Source: Anaerolineales bacterium UBA6663
GTDB lineage: Bacteria > Chloroflexota > Anaerolineae > Anaerolineales > UBA6663
Direction: 5' to 3'
DNA: 16,019 bases
NCBI GenBank assembly: GCA_002455335.1
Contig: DKKP01000254.1
Location: forward strand, 1 to 16,019
A model generated the notes under the pieces. It was not told where the DNA came from, ran no database searches, and saw nothing but the letters and a program-made list of their open reading frames with translations. The stretch's first letter is position 1. Every line of letters starts with the position of its first letter. A program made the position numbers and the translations under genes. Positions 7,097-13,593 of the stretch are shown in pieces.

Positions 7097-7740
7097 CCGA
7101 GGGCCACGGCCACGACCAGCAGCTCGCCGGTCAGCACGCCGAGCGCGGTCGGGCTCCAGACGATGTGATCGGTCGATAGATTGGCCGCGATCGGTTGCAG
7201 GCTGCCGATCCAGATGATGAAGGGGCTTAGTGCCGTCATGAGCGCCATCTGGACGACGATGTTCCAGCCTTCCGACTCGATCGCCATGGCCGCGCTGAGC
7301 GCGACGCAGTGGCTCGTCAGCATAAAGACGTAGATCAACACAGCGTAGACCAGCAGCCCATCCGGCAAAGCCGTATAGAGGACGAGAAACATCGTGGTCA
7401 ACACCACGAGCAGGAATGGGACGAGATAGACGAGGACGCCCGCCAGCAGCTTCGCGCTGTAGAACTCCGTCGGCGTCACCGGCAGGCTCATCACAAACGG
7501 CAAGGTGCGCTCCTTGCGCTCGTTGAGCACGATCTGGCCGATGGCGAAGAAGCCGGTCGACACGAGCAGGACAAGCAGCAGCAGCGCGCCAAGGTTGAAC
7601 GACCATTCACTCCCGCTGCCGATCAGGCCGAGCGCCAGGACCAGACCGGCCAGATAGCCGGCCAGTTGTTTTTGATACACCTGCCAGTCTTTGACGACGA
7701 GCAGTTTGATCATCGCGAGGCTGGATTCAGACCACACCAT
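7054..7740 (-). CDS. ABC-2 type transporter permease
   Basis: 228 residues with about six hydrophobic segments (roughly 24-42, 50-70, 97-122, 128-150, 155-178, 200-218). Between the second and third is the amphipathic ERKERTLPFVMSLPVTPTEFYSAKLL, the conserved cytoplasmic coupling region of ABC-2 permeases (NERKERTL.F..SLPVT). It should pair with the ATPase encoded directly upstream to form an exporter, probably for lipid-like compounds, peptides or antibiotics, as for YtrB-type systems. GGAGGG seven bases before the ATG at 7740 sets the start, which overlaps the end of the ATPase gene by 14 bases. An internal ATG (7713) gives MIKLLVVKDW, also typical, but lacks that site. Confidence 0.9.
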   Translation of the reverse strand: MVWSESSLAMIKLLVVKDWQVYQKQLAGYLAGLVLALGLIGSGSEWSFNLGALLLLVLLVSTGFFAIGQIVLNERKERTLPFVMSLPVTPTEFYSAKLLAGVLVYLVPFLLVVLTTMFLVLYTALPDGLLVYAVLIYVFMLTSHCVALSAAMAIESEGWNIVVQMALMTALSPFIIWIGSLQPIAANLSTDHIVWSPTALGVLTGELLVVAVALGWTQWHHARKTSFL

Positions 7741-8620
7741 TGGCTCCCTCCGGGCGAATGCTCGTGATGAAAATGTCTTCGAGATCCATCCGATTGACGT
7801 CGTTCACAATCAGGCCGAGTTGCCGCAATCGCGCGAGCAACGTTTCACTGAAAGACCTGACCTTGAGCTCGATCACCGAGCCGTTGCGACGGACCGTGGC
7901 CACCTCGGGCAACGCGGCGATGTCGTCGCGCCACTCACCGCGACACAGGATCCGGCGCCAGTGGTCCAGAAAGCTCTCCTTGTCCTGAACGGCCACCAGG
8001 CGACCGCGATGAAGAAACGCGATCGAATCCGAGATCTGCTCGACATCGCGCGTGTTGTGCGACGAGAACAGCACGCTCCGTTCGTCGTCGCGAAGCACCT
8101 CGGCGATCGCCTGCAGCACCTCGTCACGCGCGAGCGGGTCGAGCCCCGTCGTCGGCTCATCCAACAGCAACAGCCTCGGATGGCGTGCAAGGCTGAGCAA
8201 GAGGAGCGCCTTCACCCGTTGGCCGTGCGAGAATCCCCCGAGCGGCTGGTTGGGACGCAGATCGAACCGCTGCAGCAACCGCCCGGCGTACGCCTCATCC
8301 CACCCCGTGTACGCGGCCTTGATCAGATCCATATGCCAGCGCAACGACTTGGCCTTATAGAGCCGCATATCGTCGGAGGCGTACCCGATCTCGCGCTTGG
8401 CCGCAACCTGCTCGTCCGGCAAACTATGGCCGCAAACCACGACCTGCCCGGCATCCGGCCGGATCAAACCGGTCAGGATGCGGAAGAGCGTCGACTTGCC
8501 CGCGCCGTTCACGCCGACCAGGCCCATCACCTGGCCGACCGGCAGCTCCAGATCGATATCGCTCAGGGCGAAGTCGGCGTAGGCCTTCGTGACGCCCACG
8601 AGCGTGATCGCGGCAATCAT
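7727..8620 (-). CDS. ABC transporter ATPase (YtrB-like)
   Basis: 297 residues. Walker A GVNGAGKST at 36-44, signature region FSHGQRVK at 130-137, Walker B LLLLDEP at 150-156, D-loop GLDP at 159-162 and switch H188 in SSHNT. The signature is degenerate (FSHGQ for LSGGQ), as is common in YtrB-like ATPases. The Q-loop position reads IGYASDDMRLY, with no glutamine. The C-terminal ~75 residues form the extra domain typical of ABC-2 exporter ATPases. The start at 8620 overlaps the repressor stop as ATGA, with GGGAGG upstream, so translation is coupled to the GntR gene. A frame seven codons longer exists but has no separate site. The protein energises the adjacent permease. Confidence 0.95.
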   Translation of the reverse strand: MIAAITLVGVTKAYADFALSDIDLELPVGQVMGLVGVNGAGKSTLFRILTGLIRPDAGQVVVCGHSLPDEQVAAKREIGYASDDMRLYKAKSLRWHMDLIKAAYTGWDEAYAGRLLQRFDLRPNQPLGGFSHGQRVKALLLLSLARHPRLLLLDEPTTGLDPLARDEVLQAIAEVLRDDERSVLFSSHNTRDVEQISDSIAFLHRGRLVAVQDKESFLDHWRRILCRGEWRDDIAALPEVATVRRNGSVIELKVRSFSETLLARLRQLGLIVNDVNRMDLEDIFITSIRPEGANGVV

Positions 8621-9042
8621 CGTGCCGCCTCCCCCTCGCATTGCCCGAGCGTGGCTTCTTCTCGTGTGATCACTTCCTGCTCCACCTCACTCAAGATGTT
8701 CTCCAGGCTCAGGCCCAGTTTGTCGGCCGCAACGAGCAGGCCGTCCAGGCTGGCGCGGAATTCCTTCACGGCCAGCTGCCTGGCCAGATCCAGCGTGTCG
8801 GCCACAAACGAGCCCTTGCCGGGTCGCGTGACGATCACGCCGGCCCGTTCCAGCTCGAGGTAAGCCCGCTTCACCGTGATTACGCTGACCTTGCTGGCGC
8901 TGGCCAACTGGCGGATCGAAGGGATGGGCTGCCCGGGCAACCAGTCGCCGGCCAGGACCTTGGCGGTCACCTGCTCGACGATCTGGCCGTACATGGGCGT
9001 CCGATCCGTGCTGGAAAGGAAGAACTCGTGCGGGTCAACCAT
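8617..9042 (-). CDS. GntR-family transcriptional regulator, YtrA subfamily
   Basis: 141 residues. The N-terminal winged helix spans about 10-82: PMYGQIVEQV, then the helix-turn-helix IPSIRQLASASKVSVITVKRAYLELERAGVI and the wing RPGKGSFVA. Only ~55 helical residues follow, ending in a coiled, Glu-rich tail. This short C-terminus defines the YtrA subfamily, which regulates linked ABC transporters. It heads a four-gene operon (repressor, ATPase, permease, acyltransferase) and overlaps the ATPase gene by ATGA. A strong promoter and an inverted repeat lie immediately before its ATG, pointing to autorepression. No ribosome binding site precedes the ATG; the mRNA should have a leader of only about five bases. 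Confidence 0.95.
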   Translation of the reverse strand: MVDPHEFFLSSTDRTPMYGQIVEQVTAKVLAGDWLPGQPIPSIRQLASASKVSVITVKRAYLELERAGVIVTRPGKGSFVADTLDLARQLAVKEFRASLDGLLVAADKLGLSLENILSEVEQEVITREEATLGQCEGEAAR

Positions 9043-9065
9043 CTGTATATATCAAGTATACACAG
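9043..9065. promoter_or_regulatory. Inverted-repeat operator, probable GntR/YtrA binding site
   Basis: CTGTATATA (9043-9051) and TATACACAG (9057-9065) are inverted copies with one mismatch in nine, separated by TCAAG. The repeat abuts the GntR start codon and covers the -10 box and predicted transcription start. Bound repressor would exclude RNA polymerase. The palindrome is visible; binding is inferred from YtrA-type regulators, which repress their own operons. Confidence 0.7.
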
Positions 9066-9082
9066 ATAGACACAGTCGTCAA
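9055..9082 (-). promoter_or_regulatory. Promoter of the GntR-ABC-acyltransferase operon
   Basis: On the minus strand, TTGACG (9082-9077, five of six matches to TTGACA), a 16-base spacer and TATACT (9060-9055, five of six matches to TATAAT). Transcription should start near 9048, about five bases before the ATG at 9042. It is the best sigma-70-type promoter seen in the window. Confidence 0.75.
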
Positions 9083-9405
9083 GGACCAATCGGTCATCAC
9101 CCATCGAGTGCGCATTCTGAAGAGTCTGGCCATCGCGCTGTGGATAGCCTGGACGGTCGGCCTCTACACGCTGCTGTGGTTGAACACGGCCAGTGACCCG
9201 GTTGGCCACGCGATCGCGGGCATGGGCTTGGCCTCCAGGGATAGAGCCCTGAGGAGATCACGATGAAGCCATACGCCAGCTCCTCGACGAAGGCCGCCTA
9301 CGTCCAGGATGCAACGAAGGCGAGCCGCAGCAGCGGCACATTGGACCGCAGCTCCGCTGGCTTTGCGTCGTCGCGGTTCTCTCGCAGCGACGGCCGTGAC
9401 GCGTG
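9066..9405. other. Stretch without a clear large gene between the GntR operon and the phosphatase
   Basis: This region carries the -35 element of the GntR promoter, then two short overlapping plus-strand reading frames described separately. No minus-strand frame of note, tandem repeat or terminator was seen. It may be the remnant of a decayed gene. Confidence 0.5.
9108..9266 (+). CDS. Possible small membrane protein (52 residues)
   Basis: A GTG-initiated frame of 52 residues beginning MRILKSLAIALWIAWTVGLY. Residues 4-25 form one strong transmembrane helix with a positive N-terminal end, and the tail is basic (ASRDRALRRSR). It is divergent from the GntR gene, and the shared intergenic region holds the operator. 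Its TGA overlaps the next ATG as ATGA. There is no good ribosome binding site: AAGGAC is about 20 bases upstream. Hydrophobic patterning favours a real peptide, but it could be the start of a truncated gene. No family recognised. Confidence 0.4.
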   Translation: MRILKSLAIALWIAWTVGLYTLLWLNTASDPVGHAIAGMGLASRDRALRRSR

Positions 9406-9463
9406 CTACGGCTCAAGCAAACGGGCCTGTACACGCGCGATAAACGCCCGCCAGACCGGATAA
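9263..9463 (+). CDS. Possible short ORF coupled to the small membrane protein
   Basis: 66 residues, Ser/Ala/Arg-rich, with no recognisable domain. In favour: GAGGAG at 9251-9256 lies six bases before the ATG, the start overlaps the preceding stop as ATGA, and codon third positions are GC-rich. Against: the composition is low-complexity and the last 58 bases run antisense into the phosphatase gene. The neighbouring plus frame from 9265 encodes a more protein-like stretch (EAIRQLLDEGR...) of about 44 residues without a start codon, so a frameshifted remnant is also possible. Confidence 0.25.
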   Translation: MKPYASSSTKAAYVQDATKASRSSGTLDRSSAGFASSRFSRSDGRDACYGSSKRACTRAINARQTG

Positions 9464-9867
9464 TCGCTGCCCTTCCAGATCACGTCGCGCAGCGCCTCGG
9501 CCTGCGCCTGCGACCAGCCCAGATGCTTCTGGGCGAAGAGCGAGTAGAAGGCCGTCGCTCGGAAGTTGGCCATGCAGTGGATCAAGATCTTGGCCCCCGC
9601 CCGCCGCAGCATGATCTGCTCGAACGCCGCGAAATCGGCGTCGGTCGGGTCGGCCCAATCGACTGGGATGTGGTCGTAGGCCAGGCCCAGCGAGCGCGCC
9701 AGCCCGGCCTCATCGGCCAGCGAACGGGTCGGGTCGTACGGCGCCAGGTTGATGACGGCCGTATAACCCTCGGCCGCGACCGCTTCGAGTTGCTCGGCCG
9801 TCGGCTGGCCGCCCGTGAGCACCGCGTCGTTGACTGTGATGACGTTGTAGATTGCGGTTGTCGGCAT
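9406..9867 (-). CDS. Tyrosine-phosphatase-like protein (DSP/DUF442-type)
   Basis: 153 residues. The N-terminus GGQPTAEQLEAVAAEGYTAVINL (about 19-41) is the conserved opening of DUF442/bacterial PTP-like proteins. The catalytic loop is IHCMANFRAT: C98 and R103 are spaced C-x4-R, the short spacing of this subfamily rather than the classical C-x5-R. D71 in the VDWADPTDAD loop is a candidate general acid. It should be a cytosolic cysteine phosphatase acting on phosphotyrosine, a nucleotide or another small phosphoester; the substrate is unknown. GGAGG at 9874-9878, six bases before the ATG, fixes the start. It lies 14 bases downstream of the nucleotidyltransferase gene and is probably cotranscribed with it. 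Confidence 0.82.
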   Translation of the reverse strand: MPTTAIYNVITVNDAVLTGGQPTAEQLEAVAAEGYTAVINLAPYDPTRSLADEAGLARSLGLAYDHIPVDWADPTDADFAAFEQIMLRRAGAKILIHCMANFRATAFYSLFAQKHLGWSQAQAEALRDVIWKGSDYPVWRAFIARVQARLLEP

Positions 9868-9881
9868 CCGGCGCCTCCGAT

Positions 9882-10367
9882 TCAGATAGGGCTGTTATGC
9901 GAGATACGGCGCCAGATCTCAAGACACGGGAACATGCGCCGCACCTCGATCCCGGCATCGACGACAAGCCCCGTGAAGCCTTTTTGGACTTTGTAGAGCC
10001 CAAAGCAATCCCGGCCGCCGATCGCGCAGTGCACGGCGCACCACTGCGTTTGCGCAAAGCAATGGAGGCCACAGCCGCGTGTTTCGAAGACCACGGCCAA
10101 ATCGACTTCGACATCGGCCCGCCACGCGGAGAACGTGGAAACGAAGACCGCATTCAGATCGGCTTCGATCCCGTCCGGTTCGGCCCGGGTCGGCGTGTCG
10201 ACGATCAGGCTCAGATCGACATCCGAGTCGGGTCGGGCGCCGCCCGCCAGCCCACGTGAGCCATGTAAGACGACCCGGGCCACACTCCTGTGGACGGTCA
10301 GATTGGCCGTCTGGAGCAGTCTGTAGGTGTCAGGCAGGCGTTCGATCAACGTGGGCGATAAGTCCAT
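9882..10367 (-). CDS. Nucleotidyltransferase-domain protein (Pol-beta/MNT superfamily)
   Basis: 161 residues. HGSRGLAGGARPDSDVDLSLIVD (35-57) is the family signature GSRxxG...SDxDL: G36-S37 plus the metal ligands D49 and D51. D89, with E87, in ADVEVDLAVVF is the likely third carboxylate, so the site looks intact. The C-terminal half is unusually rich in cysteine (C99, C103, C110, C114, C121, C148). Such minimal nucleotidyltransferases transfer NMP to proteins, RNA or aminoglycosides. No HEPN partner is present; the partner gene here is a phosphatase-like protein 14 bases downstream. AAGGA at 10375-10379, seven bases before the ATG at 10367, favours this start. The longer frame from 10454 would begin about where transcription is predicted to start. 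Confidence 0.85.
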   Translation of the reverse strand: MDLSPTLIERLPDTYRLLQTANLTVHRSVARVVLHGSRGLAGGARPDSDVDLSLIVDTPTRAEPDGIEADLNAVFVSTFSAWRADVEVDLAVVFETRGCGLHCFAQTQWCAVHCAIGGRDCFGLYKVQKGFTGLVVDAGIEVRRMFPCLEIWRRISHNSPI

Positions 10368-10456
10368 GTGGGGTTCCTTCACGTCGACGCGCCGATTGCA
10401 CGGCGATCGCGTCGACCCTGAATGCCGGGTGCCGGTAGTGGCCATGCGCTTCATCG

Positions 10457-10486
10457 ACTAGAGTTGATCTCTGCAGGCAAAGTCAA
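10457..10486 (-). promoter_or_regulatory. Promoter of the nucleotidyltransferase-phosphatase pair
   Basis: TTGACT (10486-10481), an 18-base spacer and TCTAGT (10462-10457) on the minus strand. Predicted start near 10450 leaves a leader of about 80 bases before the ATG at 10367. Back to back with the plus-strand promoter at 10499-10527. Confidence 0.4.
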
Positions 10487-10498
10487 GATGAACGTCGC

Positions 10499-10527
10499 TT
10501 GTGGCGCGTTCGGGCCGGTCTTATGAT
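10499..10527 (+). promoter_or_regulatory. Promoter of the CPBP-like gene
   Basis: TTGTGG (10499-10504), a 17-base spacer and TATGAT (10522-10527, five of six matches). Transcription should start near 10534, leaving about an 80-base leader before the ATG at 10617. Confidence 0.4.
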
Positions 10528-10616
10528 CCTGCACAGTTCCTACGCAGGCCACTTCCATTTCGCGTATCGGCGCCGGGCCGCCTCGAGCCCGGCGCCGGAC
10601 GTCTGAGCCTATCACG

Positions 10617-11384
10617 ATGTCGACGACCGCAGACCCCTCCTCCTCGTTCACCGCAAACCGCGCGCTCCTGGTCACGCCCTGGTTGGTGCTCGCATCCAGG
10701 CTCCTCCTGTTCGCGGGGCTGCAGGTCACGGCCGCGGCGGTGCTCGCCGCCACGGGCTCGACCCGGGCCTGGGCAGAGAGCGCGACCTGGTGGCCCCTGT
10801 CTATCACGATCGCCAACGCCCTCGGGTTTGCGTGGCTGACTCGGCTGTATCGGGCCGAAGGTCAGCGCTACCTGGATGTGTTTCGACTGGACCGGGCGCA
10901 ATGGGGTCGGGATCTGCTCACGGTGCTGGGCCTTGTGGCGATCGCGGCCCCGCTGAGCATGTTGCCCAACCCGCTCCTGGCCACCGCGCTCTTTGGCGAC
11001 TCGCAGGCGGTCGTGCCGCTGCTCTTCGGCCCATCGCCGGCCTGGGCGATGGTGCCGGTGCTGGCCGTATTCGCCCTCTCCCAGGGCCTTGTGGAATTGC
11101 CGACCTACTTCGCTTATGCGACGCCGCGGCTCGAGCGTCTTGGGGCCCCAACCTGGGCTGCAATCGGGGCCGGGGCCCTGATGCTCAGCTTGCAACACAT
11201 CGCCGCCCCGCTCTGGCTCGAGGGTCGTTATCTGCTCTGGCGCGGCTTGATGTTCTTGCCGTTCGCGTTGTTCGTCGGCATCGTCCTGCGCTGGCGGCCA
11301 CGGCTGTTGCCGTATCTGGCGGTCGTGCACGCGCTGATGGATCTGTCGCTGATCGCGCTCTACCTCACCGTGTCCACCGGCTGA
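10617..11384 (+). CDS. CPBP-like membrane protein with degenerate active site
   Basis: 255 residues with about seven to eight hydrophobic segments. The C-terminal half follows the CPBP (Abi/Rce1) intramembrane protease plan: motif 1 reads VELPTYF (E160-L161) where active members have EExxxR, then LQHI (H194) for the second histidine motif and VVHALMD (H238, D242) for the third. The second glutamate and the arginine of motif 1 are missing, so proteolysis is doubtful; it may be a CPBP-fold protein without protease activity. The ribosome binding site is weak. It converges on the minus-strand CPBP gene ending 56 bases further on, which has intact motifs. Family call moderate, from motif order and topology. 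Confidence 0.65.
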   Translation: MSTTADPSSSFTANRALLVTPWLVLASRLLLFAGLQVTAAAVLAATGSTRAWAESATWWPLSITIANALGFAWLTRLYRAEGQRYLDVFRLDRAQWGRDLLTVLGLVAIAAPLSMLPNPLLATALFGDSQAVVPLLFGPSPAWAMVPVLAVFALSQGLVELPTYFAYATPRLERLGAPTWAAIGAGALMLSLQHIAAPLWLEGRYLLWRGLMFLPFALFVGIVLRWRPRLLPYLAVVHALMDLSLIALYLTVSTG

Positions 11385-11391
11385 TTCGTCA

Positions 11392-11417
11392 GCGGTTCCG
11401 GCAGGAGCACGAACCGC
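11392..11417. terminator. Inverted repeat between convergent genes, possible bidirectional terminator
   Basis: GCGGTTC (11392-11398) and GAACCGC (11411-11417) are perfect inverted copies around a 12-base loop, in the 55 bases between two convergent stop codons. There is no T-run on either strand, so intrinsic termination is unproven. Confidence 0.4.
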
Positions 11418-11439
11418 AGCACCGCGGCAGCCCGGCTGG

Positions 11440-12276
11440 TCAGTAGCCGGCCAGGAAGCGCGCCGCATCCTGGACCCAGTGAAAGGCGATGGCCGACTCG
11501 AGGCCAGACCGCCGCGCGAGCCAGGCCGGTAGCGCCCCCCAGACCACGGCCAGCGCCGTCCCCAGACCCAGCGCGATCAGCGGGGCCTGACGCATCAGGT
11601 CATCTACGTGCGCGAAGGCATGGATCGCCGTGGCCAGACCGCCGGCCCACGCGATGGCCGTGATCGGGAGCGATCGCTTCAGGCTCAGCCAAAGCAGGCC
11701 CCAGAGCGCAAAGCGATAGACAGCCTCCTCAACGATGGCCGGTTGCAGGGCATCGAGGAGCGCCGCAACCGGCGACTGCCAGACGATGGGCCGACCCTGC
11801 GTAACGCCGAGCGCGATGACGTTCACGACCGCCAGAGGCAGGCCAACCAGAAACCCTATCCCGATGGCGCGCCCCATCGCCCGGCCCTCGCCATCGGCGC
11901 CCACCAGGCGCACCGGCCCCATCCGGCGTTGAACAGCCAGACCGCCCAGCAGCGCGATCGCGCTAAAGACGCCGCGGAGCACGGCCTGCGCGCCATGGCC
12001 CTCCACCAGACCCAGGAACGGGTACGGAGAAAAGAGCGACGCGGTGGACATCCCGCCACCGACCACCGCGCCGAGGGCCGGCGCCACGAGCCAGTCGCTG
12101 CGCCGCAATCGAGCCGGGTCTTGTGCGACAAGGATCATGGACCCGACTACCGTCAGCGTGTCGACGATCTCAAAGGTGCGTGGCATCCAGATCACGCCGG
12201 CCAGGGCCGCGCGGCCGACGAACACGGCCAGGATGCCGATGAGGAGCAGGGCAAGTTGCTTGTAACGATTGCGCAT
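11440..12276 (-). CDS. CPBP-family intramembrane metalloprotease (Abi/Rce1-like)
   Basis: 278 residues with about eight hydrophobic segments. The three family motifs are intact: EEAVYR at 183-188 (E183, E184, R188), IHAFAH at 218-223 (H223, also H219) and HWVQD at 266-270. CPBP proteins are membrane-embedded glutamate-type proteases. Eukaryotic Rce1 trims prenylated proteins; bacterial members act in bacteriocin immunity or maturation, or have unknown roles. It is the last gene of the minus-strand operon, starting six bases after the stop of the alpha/beta hydrolase gene, with GAGG four bases before the ATG. The natural substrate is unknown. Confidence 0.9.
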   Translation of the reverse strand: MRNRYKQLALLLIGILAVFVGRAALAGVIWMPRTFEIVDTLTVVGSMILVAQDPARLRRSDWLVAPALGAVVGGGMSTASLFSPYPFLGLVEGHGAQAVLRGVFSAIALLGGLAVQRRMGPVRLVGADGEGRAMGRAIGIGFLVGLPLAVVNVIALGVTQGRPIVWQSPVAALLDALQPAIVEEAVYRFALWGLLWLSLKRSLPITAIAWAGGLATAIHAFAHVDDLMRQAPLIALGLGTALAVVWGALPAWLARRSGLESAIAFHWVQDAARFLAGY

Positions 12277-12282
12277 GGCGCC

Positions 12283-13575
12283 TCACTGATCCACCTGGAC
12301 CGTCACGTGCGGCGCGTCATCGCCATCAGCCGTCAACGTCCCAAGACGCCGGTCGAGAAAGTCGACGCAGGCCGCGTTGACGGCGCGCAGAACCACCCGC
12401 GCCGATGACGTCTGGCTCCGGCCCTCGAGTAGCGCCACCAACGTAGGGCTCGCGAGCGCCAGGTCCGTGAGCGCGAAGTGTCCGGCCCCGACGATGTGCA
12501 GCTCCTCGGTGTCAGGCGCGTCATCGGCCAGCCACTCGGCATTGCGCCGATACTGCGGCCATTCGCTCAGATGGCCCCAGGCGGCGTCGGAGTACACGTT
12601 GAGCACGGGCACGCCAAGCGGTTCGGCGACCCACACGAACGCCCCACCCTCCGCGCCAACGATGTCGCCGAGGGCCGGGGCCTCGAGCGCGATCACGGCA
12701 TCGACGTCGTCGCGGAGCCGCGGCATGGCCAGCACCGCCGCGCCCCCCAACGAGTGACCGATCACGGCCAACCGGTCCGGGTCGACGCGGCCCGACACAC
12801 CGGCGCCGCCGGGCGCGCCGCCCTTGACCCAATCGATCACGGCGCCGATATCGCCCGTGCGGGTCGATAACCAGTCTCGATACGACTGAGCGCTCTGGTA
12901 CGGATCCGCCGCCGCATCCTCGCTCAGCAGGGCCTGCACGTACGCGGCATCGATCCAGGTCGTGCCGCCCGCGCCGTTCGTTGTCCAGAGCGAGTGGCCG
13001 GGGTGATCCAGCGCAGCGACGACATAGCCGTGGCTAGCCAGCTCGAGATACAGGCTGCCGTTGCTCTGGCGCGTCCCGAACCCGCCGTGCGAAAAGACCA
13101 CGAGCGGGTAGCGACCGTCGTCTTGGGGATACCAGAACGTCACGGCCAGCACACGCGGCGCCGCGCCGTCGACCACGACAAGGGCCTGATCCGACACGAC
13201 GTCGTGAGAGCCATTCGGCGCCGGCCGCTCGAAACGCGGAAACAGCAGGGCCGGGGCAAAGGCCAACGTCGTCGCGAGTACGGTGACGACACCCTGCGGC
13301 AACGCGACGACGCGGCCGGGTCTTCGGGCAGACGCGCGGCGCACGCGCCAGACGCCGTGGATCATCCAAACACACAACAACGCGGCCGGCCCGGCCCAAC
13401 GGACGTCAAACACCGGTGCCGGCGAACCAAGCAGCCCCAGACACAGCCCGAAGACAACGACCCGCAGAACGCTCCGAGCGATCTCGCGGCCGATGAGCGG
13501 CCGTGCGCTGAACGCCAGGGTGACCGCCTCGATGCCGAGGGACAGCAGACCCAACAACGCGTGCATGTGACACAT
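12283..13575 (-). CDS. Membrane-anchored alpha/beta hydrolase (PAF-acetylhydrolase/dienelactone hydrolase-like)
   Basis: 430 residues. Four hydrophobic segments lie at about 5-22, 35-52, 62-78 and 92-112, then the hydrolase domain from 120. Visible are the oxyanion motif FSHGG at 161-165, the nucleophile elbow GHSLGG at 273-278 (S275), a candidate acid at D330 in NVYSD, and H366 in VGAGHFALTD. The order and the HGG-GHSLGG pair match platelet-activating factor acetylhydrolase and related lipases. It probably hydrolyses an ester of a lipid or small molecule at the membrane surface. An ATG three codons in (13566) is an equally possible start; neither has a strong ribosome binding site. It follows the 201-residue gene after 18 bases and precedes the CPBP gene by six. 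Confidence 0.85.
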   Translation of the reverse strand: MCHMHALLGLLSLGIEAVTLAFSARPLIGREIARSVLRVVVFGLCLGLLGSPAPVFDVRWAGPAALLCVWMIHGVWRVRRASARRPGRVVALPQGVVTVLATTLAFAPALLFPRFERPAPNGSHDVVSDQALVVVDGAAPRVLAVTFWYPQDDGRYPLVVFSHGGFGTRQSNGSLYLELASHGYVVAALDHPGHSLWTTNGAGGTTWIDAAYVQALLSEDAAADPYQSAQSYRDWLSTRTGDIGAVIDWVKGGAPGGAGVSGRVDPDRLAVIGHSLGGAAVLAMPRLRDDVDAVIALEAPALGDIVGAEGGAFVWVAEPLGVPVLNVYSDAAWGHLSEWPQYRRNAEWLADDAPDTEELHIVGAGHFALTDLALASPTLVALLEGRSQTSSARVVLRAVNAACVDFLDRRLGTLTADGDDAPHVTVQVDQ

Positions 13576-13593
13576 CTCGCGGTGATCCGGTGT

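Noticed and set aside
7097..7606. N-terminal 170-residue extension of the acyltransferase frame
   Set aside because: It lies inside the permease gene in another frame and is Arg-rich and unstructured. The family-like sequence begins only after the ATG at 7096.
7691..8863. 390-residue plus-strand ORF
   Set aside because: Antisense to the ABC ATPase; composition is typical of an opposite-strand frame in GC-rich coding DNA.
10521..11468. 315-residue minus-strand ORF
   Set aside because: Antisense to the CPBP-like gene; Arg/Gln/Gly-rich with no hydrophobic or domain pattern.
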